Assembly (NCBI GenBank): GCA_022828595.1
Contig: JAKGHH010000003.1
Coordinates: 14,694,934 to 14,758,933 of the forward strand
DNA: 64,000 nt
Origin: Nelumbo lutea
Taxonomy: Eukaryota > Streptophyta > Magnoliopsida > Proteales > Nelumbonaceae
Direction: 5' to 3'
In this document: positions 23,081-37,200 of the stretch, one piece after another
Layout of the letters: every line of letters begins with the position of its first letter
Numbering within the stretch: position 1 is the first letter of the stretch
Notes under the pieces: model-generated
What the model saw: the letters and a program-made list of their open reading frames with translations, nothing else
What the model was told of the DNA's origin: nothing
The model's database searches: none
Translations under genes and position numbers: made by a program

Positions 23081-24072
23081 GGCCCCATTTGGTTCACAAG
23101 AATATGGGTCAGGAATCGAAATCAAAATGAGCTATTCTAATTCCAACAATTTAATTGAGTGAAATCGAAATCTCATTCCCATTTATTTTTGAACCAAACA
23201 AACTATTGGAGTTGATGTGGATCAAAATTAACCACAAGGGCAAGGATGGAAAGTTGCTGGAGTAAGGTGTCACCTCATCTTGGAGTGTCACATTGGCTCA
23301 GCACCTTGTCTCGACACCTCGGCTACTAAGAGAGACCTGCAACCATAATAGATGTCAGAGGCCCTGGTGATCTCAGGGACGTGTACTCTGACAATTAAGT
23401 TAGTAATGCCAAGGGAAAATAAGGTGAGCTGGATAGCTTAGTGGGATGAGGTGAGAGCTCATGTAAAGAGCTAGAGGGCTTGTGAGGAGAGCTAGTGAGT
23501 TCATAAGGAGAGTTGGAGAGCTTGTAGGGGGAGTTGGTGAGCTCCATGTGATGAGCTGAAGAGCTTGTATGGATGAATTGGGGAGCTCATTGGGGGAGCT
23601 GGTGAGCTCCATGTGTCGAGGTGTTTGACATGCCTTGTTCATAGTAGCGTACTACCACGCTCACCTATTTATATGAGAGGGGCTTCATCCAAGAATCATC
23701 ACGTCTCTCACATGTGGTCAGAGCTCAGTCCACTTGTTGCACCCTCGGTTGACACGTGTGCACGTGGTAGGCACTTCTAATCAGCTCAACCATGTGTTGC
23801 TTGTGCATGTTATGAGTTGGTGTTAGATCAGCTCATTAGGACCAGGTTAGCTTGTAGCTCGTCATGACCAGATTAGCTGGTAACTTGTCAGGACCAGACT
23901 AGCTCGTCAAGATAGGTTAGCTCATCAATTGAAAACTTTGCCCAGTAGTATGTTGACACTTTCTCACCAGTGGTTGGTTTTGGCCTTATCAGGAATAGAT
24001 CATTTGATTTCAATTCCAAATGATTTCGATTCTAATTTCAGTTCCAACTCCGATTGCAAACCAAATAGACTC
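23081..24072. mobile_element. PIF/Harbinger MITE interrupted by a solo LTR
   Basis: The left end GGCCCCATTTGGTTC and the complement of the right end GCAAACCAAATAGACTC are inverted matches, flanked by TAA (23078-23080 and 24073-24075). Without the 779-bp LTR at 23213-23991 and one copy of its flank, the MITE would be about 210 bp. Confidence 0.6.
23213..23991. mobile_element. solo LTR, 779 bp
   Basis: Starts TGATGTGG and ends GGCCTTATCA, so the termini TGAT...ATCA are inverted. Flanks GGAGT (23208-23212) and GGAAT (23992-23996) match at 4 of 5. The middle has many GAGCT phrases ('ggtgagctccatgtg' twice). No internal retrotransposon sequence remains. The Gypsy or Copia class cannot be settled. 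Confidence 0.6.
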
Positions 24073-24088
24073 TAAATGCCATTGGTAG

Positions 24089-24585
24089 TTAGGGTGCAAC
24101 TTGGGTAGGCCCAACCCGAGCTCGAACCGGCCCAACCCGGAATTTTACATGGGCTGGGCTTGGATTTTTGGTCCTCGAGCTGGGCTCGAGCCCAAGAAAT
24201 TGGATTTTTAATTTTTTGGGCTGGGCTTGGGCCTAGCCCTTAGGTAGCGCGAGCCCAACCCAATTATATACATTTATACATACATACATATATATAGATA
24301 TATATATATATATATAACATTTGTATAAATATTTTGCATACATATTTACATACATACATACATAAATATATGTATATATATTTGCATAAATACATTTATA
24401 TCTATAATTTTTGAATGAATTTATTGACCAACCCGAGTTCAACCTGAATACATCAAATTACAAGATGAACTGGATTCATCAAACTTAACCTCAGGCTCGG
24501 ACCGGCCTTGGGCCTTAAACCCAAAATTTAGGACCGGGCCTGGGTTGACCATAAATCCGGCCAAACGCGCCCAACTTGCTCCCCT
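24089..24585. mobile_element. hAT-type MITE, 497 bp, with perfect 8-bp target duplication
   Basis: ATTGGTAG flanks both ends (24081-24088 and 24586-24593). Ends TTAGGGTGCAACTTGGG and, inverted, AGGGGAGCAAGTTGGG. The interior is GC-rich at the margins (repeated 'gggctgggctt' and 'cccaacccg') and has a TA/CATA microsatellite core at 24263-24400. Confidence 0.85.
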
Positions 24586-24648
24586 ATTGGTAGCACTAGA
24601 AAACACAACATTTTCTCGGGTAAGGCGAATGCATTGCTGATGCCAATT

Positions 24649-24949
24649 GAGAAACATCACATTCTAAATATTCTGTGATTAAAATAGCCTTTAACTTTAA
24701 GGTACCGATGATTTTGACTTTTGACTATTGAAAGCAATTTAAAAAAAATAATAATGAAGCTATTGCATATGTATATGGCATATGGTTAAAAAAGCTATTA
24801 CATATGGAGGGGAAGTACCTTGGAAATTACACTGTTTGAGAACCGTCACATTCTAATATTGTAACGAGTACAATAGCCTGCCTTCAAAGTTTCGATGATT
24901 TTGACTTTTGAGTCGTGAAAGCAATTCAAAGAGAATAAATGAAGCTATG
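24649..24949. repeat. direct duplication in the ABCA7-like gene upstream region
   Basis: Copy 1 (24649-24764) and copy 2 (24838-24949) share 'gagaaNcRtcacattcta', 'aatagcct', 'cgatgattttgactttt' and 'gaagctat'. Each holds one or two TTGAC W-box cores. It lies 300-600 bp before the start codon, so it could affect expression; this is inference. A pyrimidine patch at 25180-25201 is a candidate core-promoter element. Confidence 0.65.
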
Positions 24950-25256
24950 GTCCTTTGAGTCTTTATGGAAAGAGTCCTGAGTTTAGAAGGATAAATCATA
25001 AAAGCAGTTGGTCGTTAAGTTAACGACCTACACATGCTTGCAGGGAGAAGAGTGAGACAAATTGAACAAACAACCACCACAAAACCTACGATTTACTTGA
25101 GCAGTCTGACGGGAAATTGTAGGTTTCATGTTTATTCCTCACTGTTACCAGTTCCATGACCAGAAAGCTTAACACCTAAGCTTTTCTCTTCTTCTTTTTC
25201 TTGTGTATTCTGAAAATCTGGCCTAGAGAGAAACCAAAACCAAGGGGAAGACATCA

Positions 25257-28200
25257 ATGGCGGATTCATCCCATGGACCTGCGAGTTTCATGGTTCAGGC
25301 TAACGCCTTGCTCAGGAAGAACCTCACTTTCCAGGTCTTTTTTCGCATTCTGGATTAGTTGAACTTCGGTTTTGCAAGTTTTTGCTTATTGAACTCTATT
25401 TTTGCCGCTTCTTCATTACCTTGTTTAATTCTCTCGAATGTTCTTAATTGGTTTCACTGACTCTTGTTTTCGAGATTCGTCACTTTAATTTCGAATTGGA
25501 CCTGTCTGCTTAGTAATAATTGGTTTCATTTTTTTTACTAGTATAAAATATTAGGACTTATTTTCTTCTGTAACTCAATTATTTTCTATGAGTATCATTC
25601 CAGGATTAGTTTTCTGCTTACATAATCTTATTGTAGACAAAAACAGGTGCAGTTCGGTTTTCAGGAAAAAACAAATCTAGGGAAAAAAATGTAACGCTGC
25701 AGGTGTCCCTGACTGGATAATTTTCTTTCTGCTTATCCTTCCTCTGACGAAACTTTCATTTGCTTGACCCCTGAAAGTTATTGGATCATCAGAAATCCCG
25801 GTTTTGGATTTGGGGGGGGGGGGGGCGGTGCTTCTTCCGTTTCTTTTATTTTTATCATTTTTAAGTTTCAGTTTCATGAACTGGGATACGGTGCACCTAA
25901 TTTCTGTACGGGATCAAATGAAATAGGAACCTCTTTGAAACTGGATTTCAATTTGATGCATTTTTTTCATACATTTTTCACAGACATATTAATCTTACCA
26001 GAATCTTCTGCTTTTGCAGAAACGAAACCTCAGGACAAATATCAGGCTCATAGCATTCCCATTTTTCCTCTGTTTGCTACTAGTTCTCATCCAACATTTG
26101 GTGGATAATGAGCTGGATAAGCCCAAGAACAAGTGTGGCTGCTCTTGTGTTGACACAAGGTGTGAGACAAAAGTGTGTGGGATTGAGTACTCGACTTTGG
26201 ATCAAGCCTTCACTTGTCCTGTTCCCCATCCTGTGAATTGGCCACCTTTTCTGCAAGTTCCAGCTCCAGACTTTCGTGCTTCTAGAACTGATTTTACTCC
26301 ATTTTTAGACTTGCCAGATGACTCCTGCAAAATGACAGGATCTTGTCCCGTAACTATAATTCTCACTGGGGGTAATCAATCTCTAGGGCAAAGTATGTTT
26401 CCCTCTCTCTCTCTCTCTCCATGTCTACCTTGTTTTATACTTTTATTTTGCTTTTCTATTGACTATCAGATTGAGGAGTTAAAAAAGAATCATGTGATTA
26501 GATCCTAACCTGTTAACTTCTTACAGGCTTGGCAGGGAATTTATTCATGGGTACTTTCTCTCCAAATTCCTCTCATATATTTTCTGGTTTAACCAGTGTT
26601 CTCCTGGTCAGTTTTCTCCTATTTTGTTAACCCATATTTGCTAATTAGGTAGAAAGCCTTTCAGGGCTCATGGGTACTCTCTTATGCCAATATGATATAT
26701 ATCTTTCAGGTTTCATACACAGAGCCAAAAATCACCAATTTTCTTGAACCAGCCTTTTTCTCAGGCCTTCCAGTCTATATCATTCAATCTCAGTGTGCAC
26801 CAAACTTTTCACTTTCTGTTCCGGACCCGATAGCATCTGAGACAAGGCAACAAGGTATAAATATTTTTTGTCCACCAATCCGTGATTACGTTAATTTGTT
26901 GCTTTCTCCAGAATATCTCATGTCTACATTCCATGTTTGGTGTATGCCATAACTATCTTAGAATGCATCTTTGGTGTCTCTTGAAGGGAATCCAAGTTAT
27001 GCACTTGGATCTGCTGGTTACCTGAGTGGGATCTATTGCTGCCTTGCTGGATCCAATAGGACCACACCTTCAAGCATGTAAATAGAAACTTCTGTATGAA
27101 TCCAATATGAAATCTGCGTTTACGTGCTCAAAGGTTAATTCCTATTGGGGTCCAGCAATAGATCCCACTAATAGGTAACTAGCAGTTACAGTTGTAAACA
27201 CAAATATTGAAGGGGCGATTACTTGGTGTTAATGGTAAAATCTTGTTCTGTCAAGTGTGAGAATGCTGGTTCAAGTCTGGGAGTGTCCACTTTATGCAAA
27301 AAAAAAAAAAAAATCCAAATTGTAGGACCATATCCAATACACCCCTCCCAAGACCCCAGATAGCTTGGGACCAACATTGGGTAATGGCCTTTTACACAAA
27401 TTTCGAAGGATGATCAAAGGGCTGGCAAATGGTAAAATCAGAAAGCCTATTGATCATATATCTTAGGTAATATACCTGGTCAAATTTTTTTTTTCTATTG
27501 GAGATCCCCATGGTGGGATCCAATCTGCTGTGGAGCCACACTCCTGCATGTATGCCTTGGATACTGTGTTATAGTTGATGATTTTTGTCTTGTAATAGAA
27601 GGGTGAAACAGGAAAATAAAACAAACAAACAAACAAGGGAATCTCCCAGCCACTGTTTTGATGATCAGGCATTTAGGAGGGGGTTTAGCTTCCCACCTAA
27701 ATGGTATGCATCCATACATTGATCATGTAGTGATATTTTCACTATATATTTATTCCTAATTGTTAATGAATTAGGAAAACTCCATCATCTCAAGAAACCT
27801 AATGTGATGACTCTCTCTCGTAATATTGTTCAAGGTTTCCTGTACTGAACTGTTTCTTTCTTTCTTTCTTCTTCTTTTCTTTCATGGATTTAGAGGTAAG
27901 ATGTGTGCAAGGTTTACATTTATGGCGTAATAGTTCTTCAGAGGTAAATGATGAGTTATATAAGGGTTACCAACAAGGTAATTCAGAGAGGAAGATTAAT
28001 GAGTTTGTTGCAGGTTTGTCTGCTTGATCTTCTTGTCTTTTTCATTTTTTTAATTAAAATTTTTACTCTGGGAGGTCAACATATAATTCAAAATTTCCTG
28101 GCAGCTTATGATTTCTTGGACACAAATGAACATAATTTCAATGTAAGCATATGGTACAACTCAACCTACAAAAATGACAATGGAAATCCTCCTAATTTGG

Positions 28201-31200
28201 TGCGCGCTCCACGCTCAGTTAATATGGTACATGTCTAGGACTTTGTAATCTTACTGTTCATCTGGTTAAGATCTTTTTTTTTTATTATTTTTTAAAATTT
28301 TCATGCTCACTGTGTTCAGTAAGTTGTTTTAGTTGGAACTTTGATCTCTGGTTCATATTAGTCTGACTTTAATTTCTCATGTTGGATTTAAGTCGTCACT
28401 TGATGTGTAGGCCTATTTTCTGTATGATAAAATTGTGGTTTTTTTTTTCTGAAAAGAATAGAAATGTACTAAACACAACGGGGGGGGGGGGGGGTATGCC
28501 CCCAAAATTCATCAGAACAAATAAGAAGAAAAGGGGGAAGAGATGAGATGCTAAAAGAATAGAAAGAGCCTCGTGAGCAAGCCAGTTAGCTGCCTAATTA
28601 GCTTCTCTAAAAACATGTAGATACTAAAGACCCCCTTCAATCAGATCTCTCCTCCGTAGGCAGCTTGAGATAATACCTTTCAGCTTCCAAGGAATATCCA
28701 CCTTTCTTTTGAGGCAGGAGATAACAAGAGACGGAATATCCTCAATGATGATAGGAAACTCCCTGTAGTTTGTGGCTTGGACGTGGGCTTTCCATGCAGT
28801 CCATGCTTCGGCCTGGTTGATAGAGCAGGTACCAAGTTTACAAGCTTTGACTGTTAGTACCTGACCAAGATGGTCCCGGACAATATTGGCCGTTGAACAT
28901 TTTCCATCACTATTGTGAGAGGCATCAAAATTTATTTTAATATAGCCATATTTTGGAGCGTTCCAACTAATTCATTTCCAAATTTTGCAAGATATGGTAG
29001 AGGTACTAAATTAACTCCCATCAAAATTTTCCATAAACATGTTGAGAGCTCTATCTAAAATTATTGGAATGGGAGTAGTAACATCATTAAAGGTTTGGAG
29101 TTCCTATTTTTCCAGACAACCCAGAGAACAAAAGCTAGTTTTTCCTTTATGAACAGAGTTTTGTTTTCTTTTTTAATGTACATTCTTGTCCACCAATCAC
29201 TTAGATTTTCATTTTCATTTGGGCCCTCCAAGGGTGTGTTTAAAGTAAGACAAACTTGCTTTGTGTGTTCACAACTTTTAAAAATATGTTTAGTATCTTC
29301 CTCAAATCCACAAAAACTACAAGAGCCATCAATATTAAATCCTCTTTTCCTCAAATGGATTTTAATAGGCAGTCTATTATTAAGTAGAAAAAATAGAAAT
29401 AACTTAATCTTTGGAGGGCATTTCATGTTCCAAATGTTATTCAGCCAATTGAAGTTGCCAATTGGTTTTGCAATAGAGGAACATTTGAGCAAATAAGCTG
29501 TTTTTATAGAAAAGGTCCCCTTAGGCCCAAACCATTCTGTCCTCTATGTAGTTAGGGGCAATATGAATAGTCTTAATGTCTTGCCAAACATTTTCAGAGA
29601 CCTCAGCTTTAATTTTGTCCTCCTTTCAACAATCCCTCTCAAAATCTATCATTTCTACTACTTTAATATTAATATTTGTGATATTTCCATGGTTCAAAGT
29701 TTTAGTTAGAGGTTTGTCATATACCCAATTATCCAACCAGAAGTTTATAGTACTTCCATCACCCACTTGCCAACGAGATCCCATTTTAATGAGATCTCTA
29801 GCGAGGAGGATGCCTTTCCAAGCCCAAGAGATCCCCTTTTTAATTTTGATGTTCAAAAAGTTTTCCCTTCTCAAATATTTGCTCTTAATAACTTTCACCC
29901 ACAAGTTATTTTCCTCATTCAGAATCCTCCACCCTAACTTATCCAAACTAGCCTCATTGACCTAGTGGAGTCTTCTTATTCCCATACCTCCCCACCTTTT
30001 GGAATTGCAGGTTTTTCCCAATTCATCAAGTGGAGGGATTTCTTACCATTAGTATTGTCCCAAAGAAAATATCTTTGAATTTTATCCAACTCATCTATAG
30101 CATCTTTGGGGATTTTAAAGGAACTCATTATATATTGAGGCATCATGTTTGTTGTTGGATTGATGAGGGTTAATATACTTGCAGTTGATAGAGAATGTTT
30201 TTTCCAATTTGCCAATTTATTCATCATTTTCTCTTTGATCTGAGTAAATGTGTTCTTTGTAACTCTTTCGGTGATAATGGGGGCCCCTACATAAGAATTA
30301 GATTTAGCCTCCAAAGGGATTTTGAGCATTTTATAGAGCATCTTCTAGAATCTATGAGGAGTATTCTTTGAGAAACAAACTACAAATTTGTTAAAATTTG
30401 GACATTGGCCTGAGGCCTTTGCATAGTTTGTCTAGTCTAGAAGTTGAAGTGAAGAGAAAAGAGAAGAGAGAAAGAGAGAGGAGAAAGGAGAGATTTGAGA
30501 GCAAGAATTATTGCTGGCGGTGCTAGCTTTTTGGTATTTATATTAGGGTGACCAGAACATAACATAAAGAAAAACAACTTATAAACAGCCTTTTAATACT
30601 CCCCCTCAAGTTGGGACATAGATGTCAATTATGCCCAAGTTGTCACATAGATCATTGTGCTGCAAATGATGTAACCCTTTTGTGAAGATGTCCGCAAGTT
30701 GATCTTCAGACTTTACATATACACTTCCCCTTTGACAACCTTTTCTCTGATAAAATGCTTGTCTACCTCAATGTGCTTGGTTCTATCATGCAGTAGTGGG
30801 TTGGAAACAATGTTTATGGCTGCCTTGTTGTCACAGTATAAAGTCATAGGTCCATCAACTATAAATCCTAGCTCACTCAATCGATTTTTTAGCCACATTA
30901 TTTCAGCCACTCCATGAGACATTGCTCTATATTTAGCTTCAGCACTAGACCTAACCACCACATTCTTACTTCTTTTTGCTTCTCCAAGTGACTGGATTTC
31001 CTCCCACAAAGGTACAGTAGCCGTTGGTAGACTTTCTATTATCCAGTGATCCTGCCCAATCTGCATCAATATACACTTCAACCTTCAAATGTTCGTGCTT
31101 TTGGAACAATAAACCTGCACCCGGGAATTTCTTAAGATATCTGAGAATTCTTTCAGCTGCTTCAAGGTGGGTGGTCTTAGGGGCATGCATGAATTGACTA

Positions 31201-34200
31201 AGAACACCCACTGCATAAATAATGTCTGGCCGAGTCATGTAGTGTTATAGCAGTCTTCCTACAAGCCTCTGAAATTGCTTCACATCTTTGATGAATTCAC
31301 CTGGACAATCACTTAATTTGTGATTAGGATCAATAGGAGAACCAACGGGTTTCACTCCCAACTTTCTTGTATCCTTTAACAGATCTAGGACATACTTTCT
31401 TTGAGAAATGAAGATACCTTTTGTGAGCAGGCAACTTCAATTCCAATGAAGTATCTCAAAAGACCTAGATCTTTCACCTCAAACCGAGTAGCAAGAAATC
31501 CCTTCAATCTTTGAATTTCATCTTTCCAATCACTAGTGATAACTATATCATCAACATACACTATTAGGGCTGCAATTTTCCCTTCCCCTCTTTTCACAAA
31601 CAATGCATGATCAGATTGACATTTCTTGTAGCCTTTTTATTGTACAACACTTGGAAATCTATTGAACCAAGCTCTTGGTGATTGTTTCAGACCTTTTTTT
31701 TTTAACCCGCATACCTTTTGTTCATTACCTTGAGCCTAGAAACCAGGGGGTTGTACCATGTACACTTATTCTTCAAGATCACCATTTAGAAATGCATTCT
31801 TGATATCCAATTGGTGAAGGTCCTAATTGAAGTTAGCAGCTAAAGAGAAGAGAACCCTATGGAGTTCATCTTAGCAACTAGTGCAAAAGTTTCTGCATAA
31901 TCCACCCCATACACTTGAGTGAACCCTTTTGCCACTAGACGAGCTTTATACCTTTCCATTATTCCATCAGCCCAATGTTTCACTGTAGATACCCATTTAC
32001 ATCCAATTGGTTCTTTTCCCTTAGGAAGATCCACCAATTCCTATGTACCATTTTTATGTAATGCATTAATTTCTTCCTTCATTGCATCTCTCCATTAAAG
32101 CACCAAGAGAGCTGCTGCCACATTCTTTGGAGTAGGAATAGGAACACTGTCAATGGAAGAGAGGAGTGCCCGAAAGGAAGGTGATATGTTTTCATAGGAA
32201 ACAAAATGGAAAATGGGGTGCTTAGTGGTGCAAGACCTAACACCCTTCCGGTGAGCAATAGGAAGGTCAAGATCATCAACATTGGAGGTATTAATAACAA
32301 TAGGGCCAGAAATATCAATGGTACAACTTCTAGATGCTCTACAACTCTTGAACTTGGTTGGTCTTTGTGACGACGACAGAAAACACGAAAGGGAGGAGGA
32401 TTAGGTAGAGGGAGCTGAATCTGAGGTAGAGGAGGATTCAAAACCTGTTTGTCCTCATGCCTACACTCCCCCTGAGGAGAAATAGGAAAGAAAGGTTCAC
32501 TCTAAAAAAAGGAGACATCCATGGAAACATGATATTTTCGAGAGACGGAATCAAAGCACACCTTTTGATTTGTAGGGTACCCCAAGAAGATGCAAGGAAT
32601 AGCATCAGGATCCAATTTCCCACGAGTGGGTGACATGTTTTGAAGAAAGCAACGACAACCAAAGACACGAGAGGAATAGACAAAAGAGGAGCCTTGGGAA
32701 GCAGAAGCTGATGTGGGGCTTTGTACTCTAACCATCGAGAGGGCATACGGTTAATGAGATAAGTAGCACAAAGGATAGCTTCAAGCCAAAAACATTTGGG
32801 GACATTCATATGAATCAATAATCCTCGAGCTACTTCAAGAAGATGGCGGTTCTTTCTTTCAGCAACACCATTTTGTTGTGGTGTTCGGGCACGGGAGCTA
32901 CGGTGGAGTGATCCACGTGAAGCAAAGAACTCCGTGAGATCATTATGGAAGTATTCTTTAACATCATCAGATTAGAAGATTTGGGTTTCGGTTTGGAATT
33001 GGGTGAAAATCATTATTTGGAAATCTTGGATAATTTTTGGTACTTCATCCCTAGTTCGCATGGGATATTCCCATGTGTACCTAGAATAGTCATCAATAAA
33101 GGTAATAGAATACTTGTAGCCACTTTCAGATGATAAAGTAACTGGGCCCCAAACATCAGAGTGAACAACATGAAAAGGACATTCAGATTTATTATTCTTT
33201 GAAGAAAAATGAGTTCTACAATGTTTACTCAATTGACAAGTTTGACATATCAACTTTGACATTGACATTGACTTTAACAACTCTGGAAATACAATCTTTA
33301 AGGAAGCAAAGGATAAATGACCAAGATGACTGTGCCATAAATAGGCCTGACTTTTACTAGATTGACTCTTAGACTCTGTGACTGCAAGACCAGCCTTATT
33401 CTCCAGCAAGTAGACACCATCCACCATACATCCTTGTAGAGATAGTTGATAAGCTGTTAGTGTTTGTGGGGTTTCAACCCCACATTTTATACCTGCTGAT
33501 TATTTTATTTTTTATTTGGAATATTTAGGCCGGTTGGGCCTTGTTTGCCTTTCTTTCATTTGTTTTAAGTAAGGGTATTGTGGTAATTAGTCATTGTAAT
33601 AGATTACAATATAAATACATCTTAGTGGGCGGCTAGAAATATAATTCAGCCAAACCCTTTCTTTCCTACTTCTTCTCTTCCTCTCTCCCTTCCTCTTCTA
33701 TTCGTGACCCTTCTTTCTCTTTCTTTTCTACCTTTTTAAATCAGAAAACAACTATTTGCTGGTTTAATTTATTCAAGTTGGTACCAGAGCCAAAACTAGA
33801 GCAGTTTAGGGCTCTCATGTGAGCCTAATCTAGTCGGCAGCATGAGAAGTTATTGAATCTGAAGCATTGCATCTTCGCCTGATTCTTGGAGGATCACTGG
33901 AGATTCGAAATGTGCCCAAGGGGTTACACGACCTTTGGAGAGTGCCCGGTGACAAGGAAGAGTCAGAGAAGTCAGGTAAGTCAAAGATTAGGGCTTAATC
34001 TGAAGGTTAAAGGTGGCGATCAAATTCTTTCTGAGAAAGAATTCATCTTTATTGAGATCGACCTTAAAGGGAACAGTTTTTAACCTTCTAGAAGCAGTGG
34101 TTAATAGAATTCTGTCTCCTTTGCCATTTCTTTAGGGTTTCTTGACAGAGATCGACCTTGAAAGGAGTTTCTTTTTTTTGACAGTTCTGATTTAAGTCAA

Positions 34201-37200
34201 TTATTGCTGTTAGTTTTCTGACAGAGATCGGCCTTAGTTCAGCAGTTTTCTGATATATTTGCTAGTTTCTCTGAGTTTTTTTTTGTGAAATATCATGGTC
34301 AACTATTGCTCCCATTTTTCTGTGACTGTGACTGGTTCTTGAGTAGCTACAGTAATCTGGTTTTTTGGCTCCTGGGTGTTCTTGTCGACTGAGGAGTATT
34401 TCTTGGGAGTTGCCAATAATCTGAAATTGATTTCTGGTAGTGACTGTTAACATCCTCTTTAAAATGGAGAAAGTTGGAAGTGAATTCAAGACTCCAGGGG
34501 AATGTTTTTTAGGGGCTGGAAGTATGACTGAAAATTCTTTTCAAATTACAATTGTTAGGTTCGATGGAACAAATTACTTGGAGTGTGCACAATCAGCCAT
34601 GATGGCAATTGGGGGTAGAGGTAAATTAGGCTATGTAATGGGGGATATAAAGAAACCAACAAATGAAGACACATCACTTGCCAAATGGGTTCAAGAGAAC
34701 CATTTGGTGATGACATGGCTGTGTAATTCAATGCAGCCCCACATTAGCCGAAGTTATTTATGGTTCAAAACGGCTAAGGAAATCTGAGATAATATGAAAG
34801 AGACCTACTCCCAACCTCTTAATGTTGCTAGGGCTTATGAACTGAAGTGTGAAGTGAAAAATCTCAAGCAGGGGGAGAAGCCAGTCTCCGTTTACTTTGC
34901 TACTTTGAAATCTTTATGGCATGAAATTGACCATTTGGAAACCATTGAATGGGAGAGTCAGAGAGATGCAACTACCTATAGCAAGCTGGTTGAAACAAAC
35001 AGAGTTTTTGAATTCTTAGCAGGTCTGAATTCAGAATTTGACATAGTAAGACAACAACTTCTTACCAGGGATAGTGTGACCTTGTCTCATGCTTATTCAC
35101 TAGTGCCCAGTGAAGAGAGTAGAAGAAAAGTGATGTTACAAGTTCAACCCATGGAATCAGCCCTAGCAGCAACAAAACAGAACTTTGGGAAAGATCAGGA
35201 AAAGGAAATAAAGAAGGAAGATAAAAGGGAGATGTTTTGTGATCATTGTAAGAAGCCCAAGCATACTAGGGATACTTGTTGGAAGTTGCATCCCCATCTT
35301 GTTCCAACCATATTCAGAAATAAGAAAGGAAGTGCTAATATGGCAGCCAACACTGACAATGCATCATCTTCCAATACAAGAACCACATCTCTAGATGCCT
35401 TAGCTGCTGTCCGGGCTGCCTTGACACAATTGGAGAATGAAGCTGGTATTTCCGGGTCATCATCTCAGTCTTCAACTGTTACTCCTGCCATTCCTACTTC
35501 AGCTTTTGCTTCCTCAGGTACAAGAGCTACAGCATATCACACTTCAGCCCTAGGTAATAAATACTAGACCCTTCTGGGTAATAGATTCAGGTGCTTCTGA
35601 CCATATGACTAGTTTATCCACCTTGTTTACCACCTACTGTTTATCCTCAGGCAAAGACAAAGTGTCTATTGCTGATGGCTCTCTTGTTCCTATTTCTGGC
35701 AAGGGAGACATCAGGCTGTTGGATGCCATTTTCTTGTCCTCGGTTTTGCATCCCTCATCTTAGTGCTAACTTTCTTTTAGTTAGTAGTATTACTAAGAAT
35801 CAAAACTGTTCAGTGACTTTTTTTCTCGATCATTGTGTCTTCCAGGATCTGGAAATGAGGAAGGTGATTGGGATTGGCCGTGAGACGAATGGAGTCTACC
35901 AGCTTGAGCATCCATAGGGGAAGGAAAGTGAAGTTGGGAGATTGTTTGTTTCTCAGTCCTTGGGTCAGATTATGCTTTGGCATAATATATTAGGTCATTT
36001 GTCCTTTGGGTCTTTGAAGAGTTTGTTTCCAAGTTTGTTTGAGTCAGTCCAAGTGTCTAGTTTGAAGTGTGAAAGTTGCGAACTTGCAAAACATTGTAGG
36101 TCAACTTATTCTTTGAGCAATAAAAGAAGCAATATTCCATTTGAAATTGTGCATACTGATGTTTGGGGGTCATATCATACTCTTGCCATGGGGGGGTACA
36201 GATACTTCTTGTTATTTGTTGATGATTATACCCGTTTCTCGTGGATATACCTCATGCACTCTCAAGATGAGGTTCCTTCACTGGCCCAAGCTTTCCATCA
36301 GATGGTATTGACCCAATTTGAAATGAAGATCAAAATTCTCAGATTTGATAATGCCAAGGTGTATTTTGCAAAGCCCCTGGCATGATATCTTCTAGATCAT
36401 GGAGTTATTCATCAAAGTACGTGTCCTCGTACACCTCAGCAGAATGGGGTTGCTGAGAGAAAAAACATACATATTTTGGAAGTAGCCAGAAGCATTATGC
36501 TCAACTCTAATGTTCCCATACGCTTTTAGGGGGATGCAATCCGTACTACTGTTTACCTTATTAACCGAATTCCCTCACGGTTTTGGACATGAAAACACCA
36601 TTCAACCTTCTGTATCCAAACAAGGACTTGTTCACTATTCCCATTAAAACCTTTGGGTGTACTTGCTTTTTTCAAATCCTAGGACCTCATCGCCCAAATT
36701 TGATCCCAAAGCTGTTAAATGTATTTTCCTTGGGTATGCATAAAATCAAAAGGGGTATTGCTGTTACGATCCTATTTCGGGAAGGCGTTATGTGCCCATG
36801 GATGTCACCTTTTTTGAGGATATGCTCTACTATCATAGGGCCTCTCCTTAGGGGGAGAGTCGTGAGGAAGGGATTTCAGCCCCAGAAGTTCCATTACCTA
36901 TCCCAGTTGTTGAGGGGGAGTGCCATGAAGAGGGTTGTCAAAAGTGCAGGGAGTTGAGAGTGTATCACAGACAGTGGTGGAGGCAGGTTGGTTCCTGTTC
37001 ACAGAAGTCCAGGCCGATCCCAACACCTTCTACAGCTTCAGATCCAGGCATTACACCCATTGTTGAGCCCATTATTGCAGATACTTCACCTAACACTTTT
37101 GAGCCTCAGTCCCTTCATTCAGATGACCTTGATCTCCCAATTGCAATTCGTAAGGGAAGCATCGTTGTACTTCATCAACTATTCATTGTATCTCCCAGTT

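Noticed and set aside
24233..24442. Tyr/Ile/Met-rich open frame
   Set aside because: Translation of the CATA/TA microsatellite inside a hAT MITE.
29095..29965. Plus-strand open frames of 129-133 codons
   Set aside because: Antisense shadows of the minus-strand LINE, whose frames carry the reverse-transcriptase linker and zinc motif.
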